21,450 bases of DNA from Nitrosomonas sp. (lineage in GTDB: Bacteria; Pseudomonadota; Gammaproteobacteria; Burkholderiales; Nitrosomonadaceae): assembly GCA_003514765.1 (NCBI GenBank), contig DOOY01000028.1, positions 249 to 21,698 on the forward strand, given 5' to 3'. A model generated the notes under the pieces. The model was given only the letters and a program-made list of their open reading frames with translations, was not told where the DNA came from and ran no database searches. This document shows positions 8,908 to 16,851 of the stretch, one piece after another (the stretch's first letter is position 1; each line of letters opens with the position of its first letter). The translations under genes and the position numbers were made by a program.

Positions 8908-10811
8908 GACCCACAGTAGAACTGAGAAACCACCCGCTCGAGTTATATAAATTCCGCAGACGCCTGGCCTTCAGCGCCGGATTTATATTGTTGCTGTTTC
9001 TCGTTCTGCTTTCCCGGTTTTTTTATTTGCAGGTGACACAGGGCGAGCATTACCATACACTGGCTGAAGCGAATCGGATTTCCATTGCGCCACTGGTGCC
9101 CAATCGCGGTTTGATTCTCGATCGAAACGGTAAAATACTTGCTCAAAATTATTCCACTTACACGCTGGAGATCACGCCCAATAAAATTCAAGACCTTGAA
9201 ACCACACTTGAAGAATTGACTACCATTATTGAAATCACACCAAGCGATCTGGAACAATTCCGAAAATTACTCAGGGAGAACAGGCGTTTTAAAAGCCTTC
9301 CTATTCGCAATCGCTTAACTGACGAAGAAGTGGCCCGTTTTGCCGCCCATCGTTATCGTTTTCCAGGCATCGAAATTCAGGCGCGCATTCTACGCTATTA
9401 TCCCTATGGTGAATTGGCTTCCCATGTCGTCGGATATATCAGCCGCATTAGCGATAAAGATCTCGAGCATCTGGAACAATCCGGCGAACTTGATAATTAC
9501 CGGGGCTCCCATTTTATCGGCCGCATTGGTATTGAACAAAGTTATGAAAATGAATTGCATGGCATCACTGGTTTTGATGAAGTTGAAACCGATGCAGCCG
9601 GCCGTTCCATCCGGGTGTTGTCACGCACGCCACCGGTATCCGGCAATAATCTGCTGCTTACACTGGATATCGATTTACAGCGGATTGCAGACAATGCTTT
9701 TGGCGATCGTCGCGGTGCCTTAGTCGCAATTGATCCCAATAATGGAGAGGTACTTGCATTCGTCAGCAAACCTGGATTTGATGCTAATTTATTCGTTGGC
9801 GGCATTGATCATAAAAACTGGAATTTATTAAACAATTCAATTGACAGACCCCTCAATAACCGTGCTTTACGCGGCGTTTACCCGCCGGGCTCGACATTCA
9901 AGCCTTTTATGGCATTGGCTGCGCTCGAGCTGGGACTGCGCTCGCCAGGATACGCTATCAGTGACATCGGTTATTTCACCCTGCCGGGATCGGAACGCCG
10001 TTATCGTGACTGGAAAGTCGGCGGACATGGCCGGGTAGATCTGCATAAATCACTGGTCGTATCTTGTGACACTTACTATTACAGCCTCGCGCACGATATG
10101 GGTATTGATCGTATACATAACTATATCAAGCAGTTTGGACTGGGAAAGAAAACGGGAATCGACATTTTTGGTGAAATTGAAGGACTGCTGCCTTCACGAG
10201 AATGGAAAATGCGCAGGCATAATCAGAAATGGTACGCAGGTGATACCATATCAGTGGGGATCGGTCAGGGTTATGTGCTGACGACACCACTGCAGCTCGC
10301 ATTTGCCACCGCGATCATCGCCAATCATGGGACAGCTTATCAACCACATTTCGTTAAACAAATTACCAGCAGTCAAGCCGACACCGCGCGCGCACTGTCC
10401 AAGCAAAAATTATTCACAATTGATCATCAGCCGCAGAATATGGAATTAGTGCGCAAGGCTATGGTAGATGTGACGCGGCCAGGCGGTACAGCTGCAAGCG
10501 CTGCTGCAGGGGCTGAATATACGTTTGCAGGAAAAACGGGCACTTCACAGGTGATCGGCATCAAGCAAAATGAACGGTATAAGGAAGAGCTTGTCGCTGA
10601 ACGTCACCGTGATCATGCCATGTTTGTCGCCTATGCACCCGCCGAAAATCCAACCATTGCTTTAGCCATCCTGGTCGAAAACGGCGGGAGCGGTGGCGCC
10701 ACCGCCGCGCCGATTGCACGACAAGTGCTTGATTATTTTTTACTCGGCAAAATACCCGTTTCAAAAGAAGCGGAAAGTGCGGCAGTATCTGAACATACGC
10801 ATGACCATTAG
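8904..10811 (+). CDS. mrdA: Penicillin-binding protein 2, elongation-specific transpeptidase
   Basis: PBP2 cross-links new peptidoglycan of the lateral wall and works as a pair with RodA. In 635 residues one sees a membrane anchor (about 22-42), the class B pedestal (RGLILDRNGKILAQN at 68-82 and YPYGELASHVVGYI at 166-179) and the transpeptidase motifs. These are STFK with nucleophile Ser330, SCD at 387-389 and KTGTS from Lys544. Spacing and length match PBP2 (SCD as its second motif) rather than the divisome PBP3. It starts in a 4-base ATGA overlap with mreD and is followed by rodA after 8 bases, so coupled expression is expected. Confidence 0.98.
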   Translation: MRPTVELRNHPLELYKFRRRLAFSAGFILLLFLVLLSRFFYLQVTQGEHYHTLAEANRISIAPLVPNRGLILDRNGKILAQNYSTYTLEITPNKIQDLETTLEELTTIIEITPSDLEQFRKLLRENRRFKSLPIRNRLTDEEVARFAAHRYRFPGIEIQARILRYYPYGELASHVVGYISRISDKDLEHLEQSGELDNYRGSHFIGRIGIEQSYENELHGITGFDEVETDAAGRSIRVLSRTPPVSGNNLLLTLDIDLQRIADNAFGDRRGALVAIDPNNGEVLAFVSKPGFDANLFVGGIDHKNWNLLNNSIDRPLNNRALRGVYPPGSTFKPFMALAALELGLRSPGYAISDIGYFTLPGSERRYRDWKVGGHGRVDLHKSLVVSCDTYYYSLAHDMGIDRIHNYIKQFGLGKKTGIDIFGEIEGLLPSREWKMRRHNQKWYAGDTISVGIGQGYVLTTPLQLAFATAIIANHGTAYQPHFVKQITSSQADTARALSKQKLFTIDHQPQNMELVRKAMVDVTRPGGTAASAAAGAEYTFAGKTGTSQVIGIKQNERYKEELVAERHRDHAMFVAYAPAENPTIALAILVENGGSGGATAAPIARQVLDYFLLGKIPVSKEAESAAVSEHTHDH

Positions 10812-10819
10812 GCAAAAAC

Positions 10820-11956
10820 ATGTCCAACCTATCCAATTCAAAATTAAAAATGTCTGCGTTTGAACTCGGTAAATTATGGCATTACTTAACGCGTTATATC
10901 GACGGCTTTCTGTTGTCAGGCATTTTAATTCTGATGATCATTGGGCTGATCACACTCTATAGCGCTACTGGCGGTGACATCAGCAAAATCAGCAAGCAGG
11001 CGGCTCATATGTTGATTGCTTTATCAATTATGTGGCTGGTAGCCAATATTCCTTTACAGCAAATAATGCGACTTGCGCTCCCCCTGTATTTACTTGGTTT
11101 CATTTTGTTAATCGGGGTTGCGCTCTTTGGAGAAATCAACAACGGCGCGCGCCGTTGGCTGAATATCGGCATAACGCGTATTCAGCCATCTGAAATTATG
11201 AAGATAGCTGTGCCGCTTATGATGGCATGGTATTTTGACAAATATGAAATTACGTTACGGATAAGAGATTATTTTGGCGCCACGGTCATTCTGTTACTGC
11301 CTGTTTTGCTGATCTTACGTCAACCGGACCTGGGAACAGCTTTATTAATCGCAGCCAGCGGATTCTATGTATTATTCCTGGCCGGCTTATCATGGCGGGT
11401 AATTGGGGGGTTGACTGTTGCTGCGATCGGTAGTGTTCCAATATTTTGGTCATTTATGCATGATTATCAGCGTCAACGTGTTCTAACACTGCTGGACCCT
11501 TCACAAGACGCGCTCGGTGCCGGCTATCACACCATTCAGTCATCCATTGCCATTGGCTCAGGCGGCATTGTTGGCAAGGGCTGGCAGAACGGAACACAAA
11601 CTCAACTGGATTTTTTACCGGAACAAAGTACCGACTTTATTTTTGCCGTTTTTTCAGAAGAATTTGGCTTAATTGGCAATTCTCTATTATTATTACTCTA
11701 TTTAATCGTCATTGGACGTTGCATGGTTATTACCGCAAATGCATCAACGCAATTCACACGGCTCATAGCCGGCTCAATTACGCTCACATTCTGTACCTAT
11801 ATTTTTGTAAATATGGGCATGGTGAGCGGTGTTCTGCCTGTTGTCGGTGTACCATTGCCTTTGATCAGTTATGGCGGTACAGCTCTGGTAACAATGTTAC
11901 TGGGCTTTGGCATTTTAATGAGTATACAAACACATCCTAAACTCGTAAAAACATGA
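10820..11956 (+). CDS. rodA: RodA, SEDS peptidoglycan glycosyltransferase
   Basis: RodA polymerises lipid II into glycan strands in the inner membrane as partner of PBP2. The 378 residues contain about ten membrane segments. Family motifs are NGARRWLNIG (108-117), QPSE (122-125), RQPDLGTALL (167-176) and FLPEQSTDFIFAV (265-277), where Asp272 corresponds to the catalytic Asp (D262 in E. coli RodA). VPLPLISYGGT (344-354) is the C-terminal SEDS signature. The ATG at 10820 has a weak AGG upstream; a second in-frame ATG at 10850 would also keep every motif. The TGA overlaps the rlpA ATG by four bases. Confidence 0.97.
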   Translation: MSNLSNSKLKMSAFELGKLWHYLTRYIDGFLLSGILILMIIGLITLYSATGGDISKISKQAAHMLIALSIMWLVANIPLQQIMRLALPLYLLGFILLIGVALFGEINNGARRWLNIGITRIQPSEIMKIAVPLMMAWYFDKYEITLRIRDYFGATVILLLPVLLILRQPDLGTALLIAASGFYVLFLAGLSWRVIGGLTVAAIGSVPIFWSFMHDYQRQRVLTLLDPSQDALGAGYHTIQSSIAIGSGGIVGKGWQNGTQTQLDFLPEQSTDFIFAVFSEEFGLIGNSLLLLLYLIVIGRCMVITANASTQFTRLIAGSITLTFCTYIFVNMGMVSGVLPVVGVPLPLISYGGTALVTMLLGFGILMSIQTHPKLVKT

Positions 11957-12900
11957 TAAATAAAAAATTAACACCTCATAACATACGAAAATATTTTCCT
12001 TCAACATCAACACTGGTTATTAAAGTGGCTGCGCCTATAGTTTTTCTATCTATCTCAGGCTGCGCCAGCACATCCCAGTACAACGCACTGGATAACATTG
12101 ACACAGCGGATGCATCAAGCCAGAAAATTTCCCTCCATAAAGGTGGTGGATACTATCTGGACGATGGCCCGGGAGATAATCCGCCTAACGATATTCATCT
12201 GATTCCAGATGCCGTCCCGAAACTGGAACCACTTCGTGAAGCCAATATGCGTCCTTATCAGGTAATGGGACAATCGTTTGAACCGATGACTTCGTTAGAA
12301 CCTTATAAAGAGCGTGGCATGGCGTCCTGGTACGGTCGGCGTTATCATGGTAATCAAACAGCTTCCGGAGAGGTTTATGATATGTATGAAATGTCTGCCG
12401 CACATCCAACGTTACCCTTGCCAAGTTACGCGCGCGTCACCAATGTCCAAAATGGTAAATCTGTGACCGTACGTATCAATGACCGCGGCCCGTTTCTCTC
12501 TGACCGGTTGATAGACCTATCCTACACAGCCGCCTATAAACTGGATCTCATAGCCGACGGCAGTGGTGAAGTAATCGTTGAAACGATCTTGCCTAATGAA
12601 ATACAAAAAATGGCTTCATCAAGAACGCAAGCATCATCAACTGTTGTCGCAAGCAATCAAAAAGATGCAAACGAAACCTATTTACAGCTCGGTGCATTTG
12701 GTACTGTAAATAATGCGCGTAACTATTTGTCGCATATTCAGAAAAGACTCCCCTGGCTTAGCAAAACAATCAATATCAGCAAAAGAAATGGCCTGTTTAA
12801 AGTACATGCCGGCCCTTATGCCAACCAATTACTCGCCCGGCAGGCAGCCAACACAATCACTCAGCGATTATCCATCAGACCCGTAATTATCTTTGATTAA
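11953..12900 (+). CDS. rlpA: RlpA-type lipoprotein lytic transglycosylase with SPOR domain
   Basis: RlpA cuts glycan strands that lack stem peptides and is often concentrated at the septum through its SPOR domain. The 315 residues begin with a lipoprotein signal ending ISGC, so the mature protein would start at Cys37 and be lipidated. The double-psi barrel (about 121-210) has ASWYG, TASGEVYD, HPTLPLPSYARV and VRINDRGPF. Glu140, Asp143, His151 and Asp177 sit at the spacing seen in active RlpA. A SPOR domain (about 241-315) with the LQLGAF start follows a Ser/Thr-rich linker. It is translationally coupled to rodA by an ATGA overlap. The dacA gene that follows in enterobacteria is absent here. 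Confidence 0.96.
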   Translation: MINKKLTPHNIRKYFPSTSTLVIKVAAPIVFLSISGCASTSQYNALDNIDTADASSQKISLHKGGGYYLDDGPGDNPPNDIHLIPDAVPKLEPLREANMRPYQVMGQSFEPMTSLEPYKERGMASWYGRRYHGNQTASGEVYDMYEMSAAHPTLPLPSYARVTNVQNGKSVTVRINDRGPFLSDRLIDLSYTAAYKLDLIADGSGEVIVETILPNEIQKMASSRTQASSTVVASNQKDANETYLQLGAFGTVNNARNYLSHIQKRLPWLSKTINISKRNGLFKVHAGPYANQLLARQAANTITQRLSIRPVIIFD

Positions 12901-12941
12901 ATATTTTACTGACGATAGCTCAAAACAGTAATTGTAAACGC

Positions 12942-12972
12942 AAAAAAAATCCCTACTGTGGCAGTAGGGATT
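12942..12972 (-). terminator. Rho-independent terminator on the minus strand
   Basis: A perfect 11-bp stem, AATCCCTACTG / CAGTAGGGATT (arms 12962-12972 and 12948-12958), has a three-base loop. Read on the minus strand it runs straight into a run of eight T that begins with the last two stem bases. On the plus strand no T-run follows the stem, so it is not a canonical terminator for rlpA. Its orientation implies a minus-strand transcript arriving from the right. Confidence 0.8.
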
Positions 12973-13080
12973 GAAGGGCCTCGTCATAAATCATTAACTA
13001 CAAATCACATAACATACAGCACATATTTTAAGCACTGATAACGCAATATAACTGTATGTTTTTTGACTTTGGTTTCAAAG
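12942..13080 (-). ncRNA. Candidate structured small RNA
   Basis: Inferred from structure. Upstream of the terminator on the minus strand lie two hairpins. The first is CTTTG/CAAAG around four bases (13067-13080). The second is a perfect 9-bp pair AACATACAG/CTGTATGTT (13052-13060 with 13011-13019) enclosing a further 5-bp ATATT/AATAT stem. No convincing coding frame shares this terminator. Its 3' end faces the end of rlpA, so it could be trans-acting or linked to the rod operon. The 5' end is unknown and the start given is the outer hairpin edge. No known RNA family is recognised, and the sequence does not resemble 6S RNA. Confidence 0.35.
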
Positions 13081-13083
13081 ATA

Positions 13084-13114
13084 TTGCGATCACTTGAATA
13101 AAACGAACTATAAT
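13084..13114 (+). promoter_or_regulatory. Possible promoter for the small-protein/TraB/ABC operon
   Basis: A perfect TATAAT (13109-13114) lies 19 bases after TTGCGA (13084-13089). The spacing is a little long. Transcription would begin near 13121 and give a leader of about 200 bases before ATG 13322. A second TATAAT at 13280-13285 has no fitting -35. Confidence 0.35.
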
Positions 13115-13321
13115 ACGCATTGAGCAAGCCCAAAGCGAATAAAAAGGGCATAAATTACCCTCATTTCTGCCATATAACTGTGTTTTTAACCACATCAAAC
13201 CCCGAAATACCAAAATCCAACGATTTAAGCAATGAGATGCTATCCTACCAATCAAATAAAACCGATTGATTTATATGAATATAATTTTCAATGTAGGATT
13301 ACTCAAGGAGACTGCCTTAAC

Positions 13322-13495
13322 ATGGCATTCATAGCGAAGAGAAACTATTTTCTGACAGATATTTTTATCGTCCGAGGCAAAAAGTTGCTCTTTTCAACAA
13401 AAATAACCGGACAATATGACTGGAATCTTTTTTCGCAGTCAATCACACAACTCTTGAACAACCACCCGGTTTGTTTTTTTAAAGTTATCGTCTAA
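13322..13495 (+). CDS. Small basic protein of unknown function (57 residues)
   Basis: I recognise no family. ATG 13322 is preceded by a clear AAGGAG (13305-13310), 11 bases away. The same frame is open back to ATG 13232 (87 residues), but that start has no ribosome site. The protein has no signal peptide or real membrane segment. It reads as a beta hairpin (about 9-28, with FIVRGKKLLFSTKI), a short helix (about 34-46) and a hydrophobic tail ending FFKVIV. Net charge is positive. It ends 18 bases before the TraB-family gene, so the two are probably co-transcribed. Coding status is inferred from the ribosome site, the tight spacing and the open frame. Confidence 0.55.
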   Translation: MAFIAKRNYFLTDIFIVRGKKLLFSTKITGQYDWNLFSQSITQLLNNHPVCFFKVIV

Positions 13496-13513
13496 CTTGG
13501 ACTTTATTCACCC

Positions 13514-14755
13514 ATGACCAACAGAGAACCATCCGACGTAAAGATTACTAATACCGATCGCTTATCAACCGAGCCGATTAAAACGGTCCAACTCGACAAC
13601 CGCAGTATCACAATGCTGGGTACCGCACATGTTTCAAAAGCCAGTGCGGATAAAGTTCAAGAACTCATCGCAACAGGAAAATATGACGCAGTAGCCATTG
13701 AATTATGCCCAAGTCGCCATAGAGCTATTGTCAATCCTGATGCGATGGCTCAGATGGATTTGTTTCAAGTGATTAAACGCGGCCAAGCCAGCATGGTTGC
13801 CGCCAGTCTCGCATTAGGCGCATTTCAACAGCGTATGGCAGAACAATTTGGCATTGAACCTGGTGCAGAAATGCGTGTAGCCATCAAAGACGCGCAGGCC
13901 GCCAAATTACCCGTGATATTGATTGATCGGGAAATTGGCGTCACACTCAAGCGTATTTATCATAATATTCCCTGGTGGAAGCGAATGGGCTTGTTTGGCG
14001 GTTTGATCGGCAGTGTAGTCAGCAAAGAAAAAGTCAGCGAAGCTGAAATCGAAAAACTTAAAGAAGGCGATGTGCTGGAAAGTACATTCTCCCAGTTCGC
14101 AGAAGATGAAAAAGACTTATTTAAACCACTGATCAGTGAGCGTGACGAATATATGTCCGCCCGCCTCATCAAAGAAAGCAGAGAGAATAATTATCAACAT
14201 ATTCTGGCAGTTGTCGGTGCCGGTCACATGAATGGCATGCAACATCAGATTGAAAACAACTGCATTAAAAACCCCGATGAAACCATATCACTACTGGATA
14301 TCCAGCCTGCCTCATCTGGCTGGTTTAAATATATACCCTGGGTAATTGTCTTGCTGATTCTGATCGGTTTTGCGATCGGATTTATGCGCAGTCCGGAGAT
14401 CGGCACAGCCATGATACTGGATTGGGTACTCATCAATGGCGGGCTCTCCGCTCTGGGCGCAGCCATTGCATTCGCACACCCACTGACGATTATGACCGCT
14501 TTTTTTGCGGCACCGTTGACATCGTTAAACCCAACAATAGGCGCCGGTATGGTTGTAGCGGCAGCTGAAACTTATTTGCGCAAACCTAAAGTAGGTGATT
14601 TCAATCGCCTGCGAAAAGATACTACCAGTCTGAAAGGCTGGTGGAACAATCAGGTTACACGCATTCTATTAATTTTTATCTTATCCACACTAGGTTCAGC
14701 AATTGGCACTTATGTAGCCGGTTTTCGCATATTTGAGCGATTAAGCAGCAGCTAA
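13514..14755 (+). CDS. TraB/PrgY-family membrane protein (putative protease-like)
   Basis: The 413 residues carry the motifs of the TraB family: GTAHVS (36-41), AIELC with Glu63, SERDEYM (208-214) and VGAGHMNGM (234-242). These conserved His, Glu and Arg positions are shared with TIKI-type metalloproteases. The C-terminal third has about four membrane segments (approximately 273-291, 301-321, 324-350 and 382-403), so the large N-terminal domain is membrane-tethered. In Enterococcus, PrgY/TraB lowers the activity of a host-encoded peptide pheromone; the role of chromosomal proteobacterial members is unknown. It follows a 57-residue gene by 18 bases and precedes an ABC exporter by 5, so one transcript is likely. 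The start lacks a Shine-Dalgarno sequence. Confidence 0.9.
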   Translation: MTNREPSDVKITNTDRLSTEPIKTVQLDNRSITMLGTAHVSKASADKVQELIATGKYDAVAIELCPSRHRAIVNPDAMAQMDLFQVIKRGQASMVAASLALGAFQQRMAEQFGIEPGAEMRVAIKDAQAAKLPVILIDREIGVTLKRIYHNIPWWKRMGLFGGLIGSVVSKEKVSEAEIEKLKEGDVLESTFSQFAEDEKDLFKPLISERDEYMSARLIKESRENNYQHILAVVGAGHMNGMQHQIENNCIKNPDETISLLDIQPASSGWFKYIPWVIVLLILIGFAIGFMRSPEIGTAMILDWVLINGGLSALGAAIAFAHPLTIMTAFFAAPLTSLNPTIGAGMVVAAAETYLRKPKVGDFNRLRKDTTSLKGWWNNQVTRILLIFILSTLGSAIGTYVAGFRIFERLSSS

Positions 14756-14760
14756 AAACC

Positions 14761-16641
14761 ATGAAAGCCCTATTTGGTTTTTTTGAGCGGTTCGTCACCC
14801 CTTTTCCACCTGAACACCCGACCGAACCTCCGAAAGGGTTATATCAATTTTGCCGCCATTATATTCGTGGCATCGAACCCTACCTGATCCTGATGGCTTT
14901 ATTAACCACCTGTCTGGCCATCAGTGAGGCCATGCTGTATGGCATTCTGGGAAAAATGGTTGATTGGCTGGCAGAAAAAAACTCGCAGCAGTTTTTCGAT
15001 ACCGAATGGCCGCTGTTGCTGGCAATGTCGATCTTTATACTGGTCTTCATCCCGATCATTGTTTTACTGCATTCGCTGGTTATCCATCAGACACTCATGG
15101 GAAATTTCCCAATGCGCGTTCGTTGGCTGGCCCATCGCTATCTGATAAACCAAAGCTATGCATTTTTTCAGTATGAATTCAGCGGACGCATTGCAACCAA
15201 AGTTATGCAGACTGCGCTCGCTGTCCGCGAGACCGTCATGAAACTGCTGGATGTCATTCTTTTCGTAACCGTTTATTTGATCACCACCCTGTTGCTGGTT
15301 GCCGGCGCCGAACCACGTTTATGCATTCCTTTATTGATCTGGCTCGTTGCTTATATCGGCATTCTGTCGCATTTTGTGCCGCAACTTAAACGGATTTCCA
15401 CTTTACAAGCGGATGCCCGTTCGCTGATGACGGGACGTATTGTCGATAGCTACACCAATATAACAACCCTCAAATTATTTTCCCACAGCGAACGGGAATC
15501 GGCCTATGCAAAAACAGGCATGGAAGAATTCATCGCAACCGTCCATCCGCAAATGCGTCTGGCGACCTGGCTGAATATTTGCGTCTGGACAATCAATATG
15601 TTGCTCGTTTTTTCGACTTGTGCACTGGGCATCTATCTCTGGTTGGATCATGCAATAGGGCCGGGTGCGATCGCCATCGTTATGAGCCTGGCAATCCGCC
15701 TGACCGGCATGTCGCACTGGATCATGTGGGAAGTAAATAATTTGTTCGAAAACATTGGTATTGTTCAGGACGGCATCAATACGCTATCAAACCCGCAGAA
15801 TGTAAAAAATGAGGCAAACGCAGACACTTTGAAAGTCTCAAGCGGAACGATACAGTTTAAAGACGTATGCTTCTCATATCATCCCAATGAACAAAAGTTC
15901 GACTCGGAAGAAACACCTGAAAAAATCATTCCATGGATTTTTCATAATCTCAATATCAGAATTGAACAAGGTGAAAAAGTAGGCATTGTAGGCCGATCCG
16001 GTGCTGGAAAATCAACATTTGTAAATTTGTTATTGCGTTTTTATGATCTCCAACGGGGCACAATTACCATTGACGGTCAGGATATTCGACACGTTACCCA
16101 AGACAGTCTGCGCAGCAATATCGCCATGGTTACACAAGATACTTCGCTATTACATCGTTCCGTCCGCGATAATATTTTATTTGGAAAACCGGATGCGACA
16201 GATGCGCAAATGATCGCAGCAGCTAAAAAGGCGCAAGCACATGAATTTATCATGACGCTGCAGGACATCAAAGGCCGCAGAGATTATAATGCACATGTGG
16301 GTGAGCGCGGCGTCACTTTATCCGGCGGACAACGGCAACGTATCGCCATTGCGCGGGTACTGCTGAAAGATGCACCGATTCTTGTTCTGGATGAAGCCAC
16401 GTCAGCGCTGGACTCGGAAGTCGAAGCCAGTATCCAGCAAAGCCTCTATCAACTCATGCAAAATAAAACTGTGATTGCCATCGCGCACCGCCTATCGACC
16501 ATCGCCGCAATGGACAGACTGATTGTTTTAGACAAAGGACGCATCGTGGAACAAGGCACCCATGCTATGCTGATCGCCAATAATCAGCTTTATGCGCAGC
16601 TTTGGCATCATCAATCAGGGGGTTTTTTAGGCTTTGAGTAA
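14761..16641 (+). CDS. ABC exporter, fused membrane and ATP-binding domains
   Basis: This is a half-transporter of the type IV exporter fold that should work as a homodimer in the inner membrane. The 626 residues include a membrane domain with about six segments (roughly 38-325). The complete nucleotide-binding domain has Walker A GRSGAGKST (411-419), Q-loop Gln459, signature LSGGQ (520-524), Walker B ILVLDEATS with Glu545, and switch His576. All catalytic residues are intact. There is no N-terminal C39 peptidase, so it is not a classical bacteriocin processor. The substrate is not deducible: lipids, drugs and peptides are all possible. It begins 5 bases after the TraB-family stop. Confidence 0.95.
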   Translation: MKALFGFFERFVTPFPPEHPTEPPKGLYQFCRHYIRGIEPYLILMALLTTCLAISEAMLYGILGKMVDWLAEKNSQQFFDTEWPLLLAMSIFILVFIPIIVLLHSLVIHQTLMGNFPMRVRWLAHRYLINQSYAFFQYEFSGRIATKVMQTALAVRETVMKLLDVILFVTVYLITTLLLVAGAEPRLCIPLLIWLVAYIGILSHFVPQLKRISTLQADARSLMTGRIVDSYTNITTLKLFSHSERESAYAKTGMEEFIATVHPQMRLATWLNICVWTINMLLVFSTCALGIYLWLDHAIGPGAIAIVMSLAIRLTGMSHWIMWEVNNLFENIGIVQDGINTLSNPQNVKNEANADTLKVSSGTIQFKDVCFSYHPNEQKFDSEETPEKIIPWIFHNLNIRIEQGEKVGIVGRSGAGKSTFVNLLLRFYDLQRGTITIDGQDIRHVTQDSLRSNIAMVTQDTSLLHRSVRDNILFGKPDATDAQMIAAAKKAQAHEFIMTLQDIKGRRDYNAHVGERGVTLSGGQRQRIAIARVLLKDAPILVLDEATSALDSEVEASIQQSLYQLMQNKTVIAIAHRLSTIAAMDRLIVLDKGRIVEQGTHAMLIANNQLYAQLWHHQSGGFLGFE

Positions 16642-16766
16642 CCTGTACTCCAGCAACTTGGTAATGAAGCACACACCGTTCACAAGATGTTACGTCACAA
16701 GGTGCGGCGCACAGGCAACAACCGTGCCCCCTTTGGCAAATGCTGCAATGCGATGACGGCGCATTC

Positions 16767-16772
16767 TATAAT
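16767..16772 (+). promoter_or_regulatory. Possible -10 box upstream of the Lon-like gene
   Basis: TATAAT lies 79 bases before ATG 16852 in a 210-base gap. I see no good -35 at 16-18 bases upstream; the nearest TTGGCA is 28 bases away. Tentative. Confidence 0.25.
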
Positions 16773-16851
16773 CACCCGACAAGCCGGCTTTTCAACACTT
16801 AAAATATTGGATTAAGACAATATTATTCACATTTCTCACTATCACTCATCA

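Larger units (their letters stand above)
12901..13321. other. 421-base gene-free stretch between rlpA and the small-protein/TraB operon
   Basis: It contains a minus-facing intrinsic terminator, two further inverted repeats, a plausible plus-strand promoter, and a long leader for the downstream plus-strand operon. An open minus-strand frame at 13028-13255 starts with TTG and has no ribosome site; I do not consider it a gene. G+C is lower than in the flanking genes. Confidence 0.7.

Noticed and set aside
13051..13068. ACTGTATGTT resembling half of a LexA (SOS) box
   Set aside because: The second half lacks the CAGT element; the motif is better explained as one arm of the 9-bp stem.
13028..13255. 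Open minus-strand frame of 75 codons between rlpA and the small-protein gene
   Set aside because: TTG start, no ribosome site, odd composition rich in Trp/Cys/Ile, and it overlaps the plus-strand leader. Its stop is 55 bases before the terminator, so it could lie on the same transcript, but nothing supports translation.
16642..16851. Possible terminator or small gene between the ABC exporter and the Lon-like gene
   Set aside because: Only a 4-bp GTGC/GCAC stem without a T-run, and no frame with a ribosome site.
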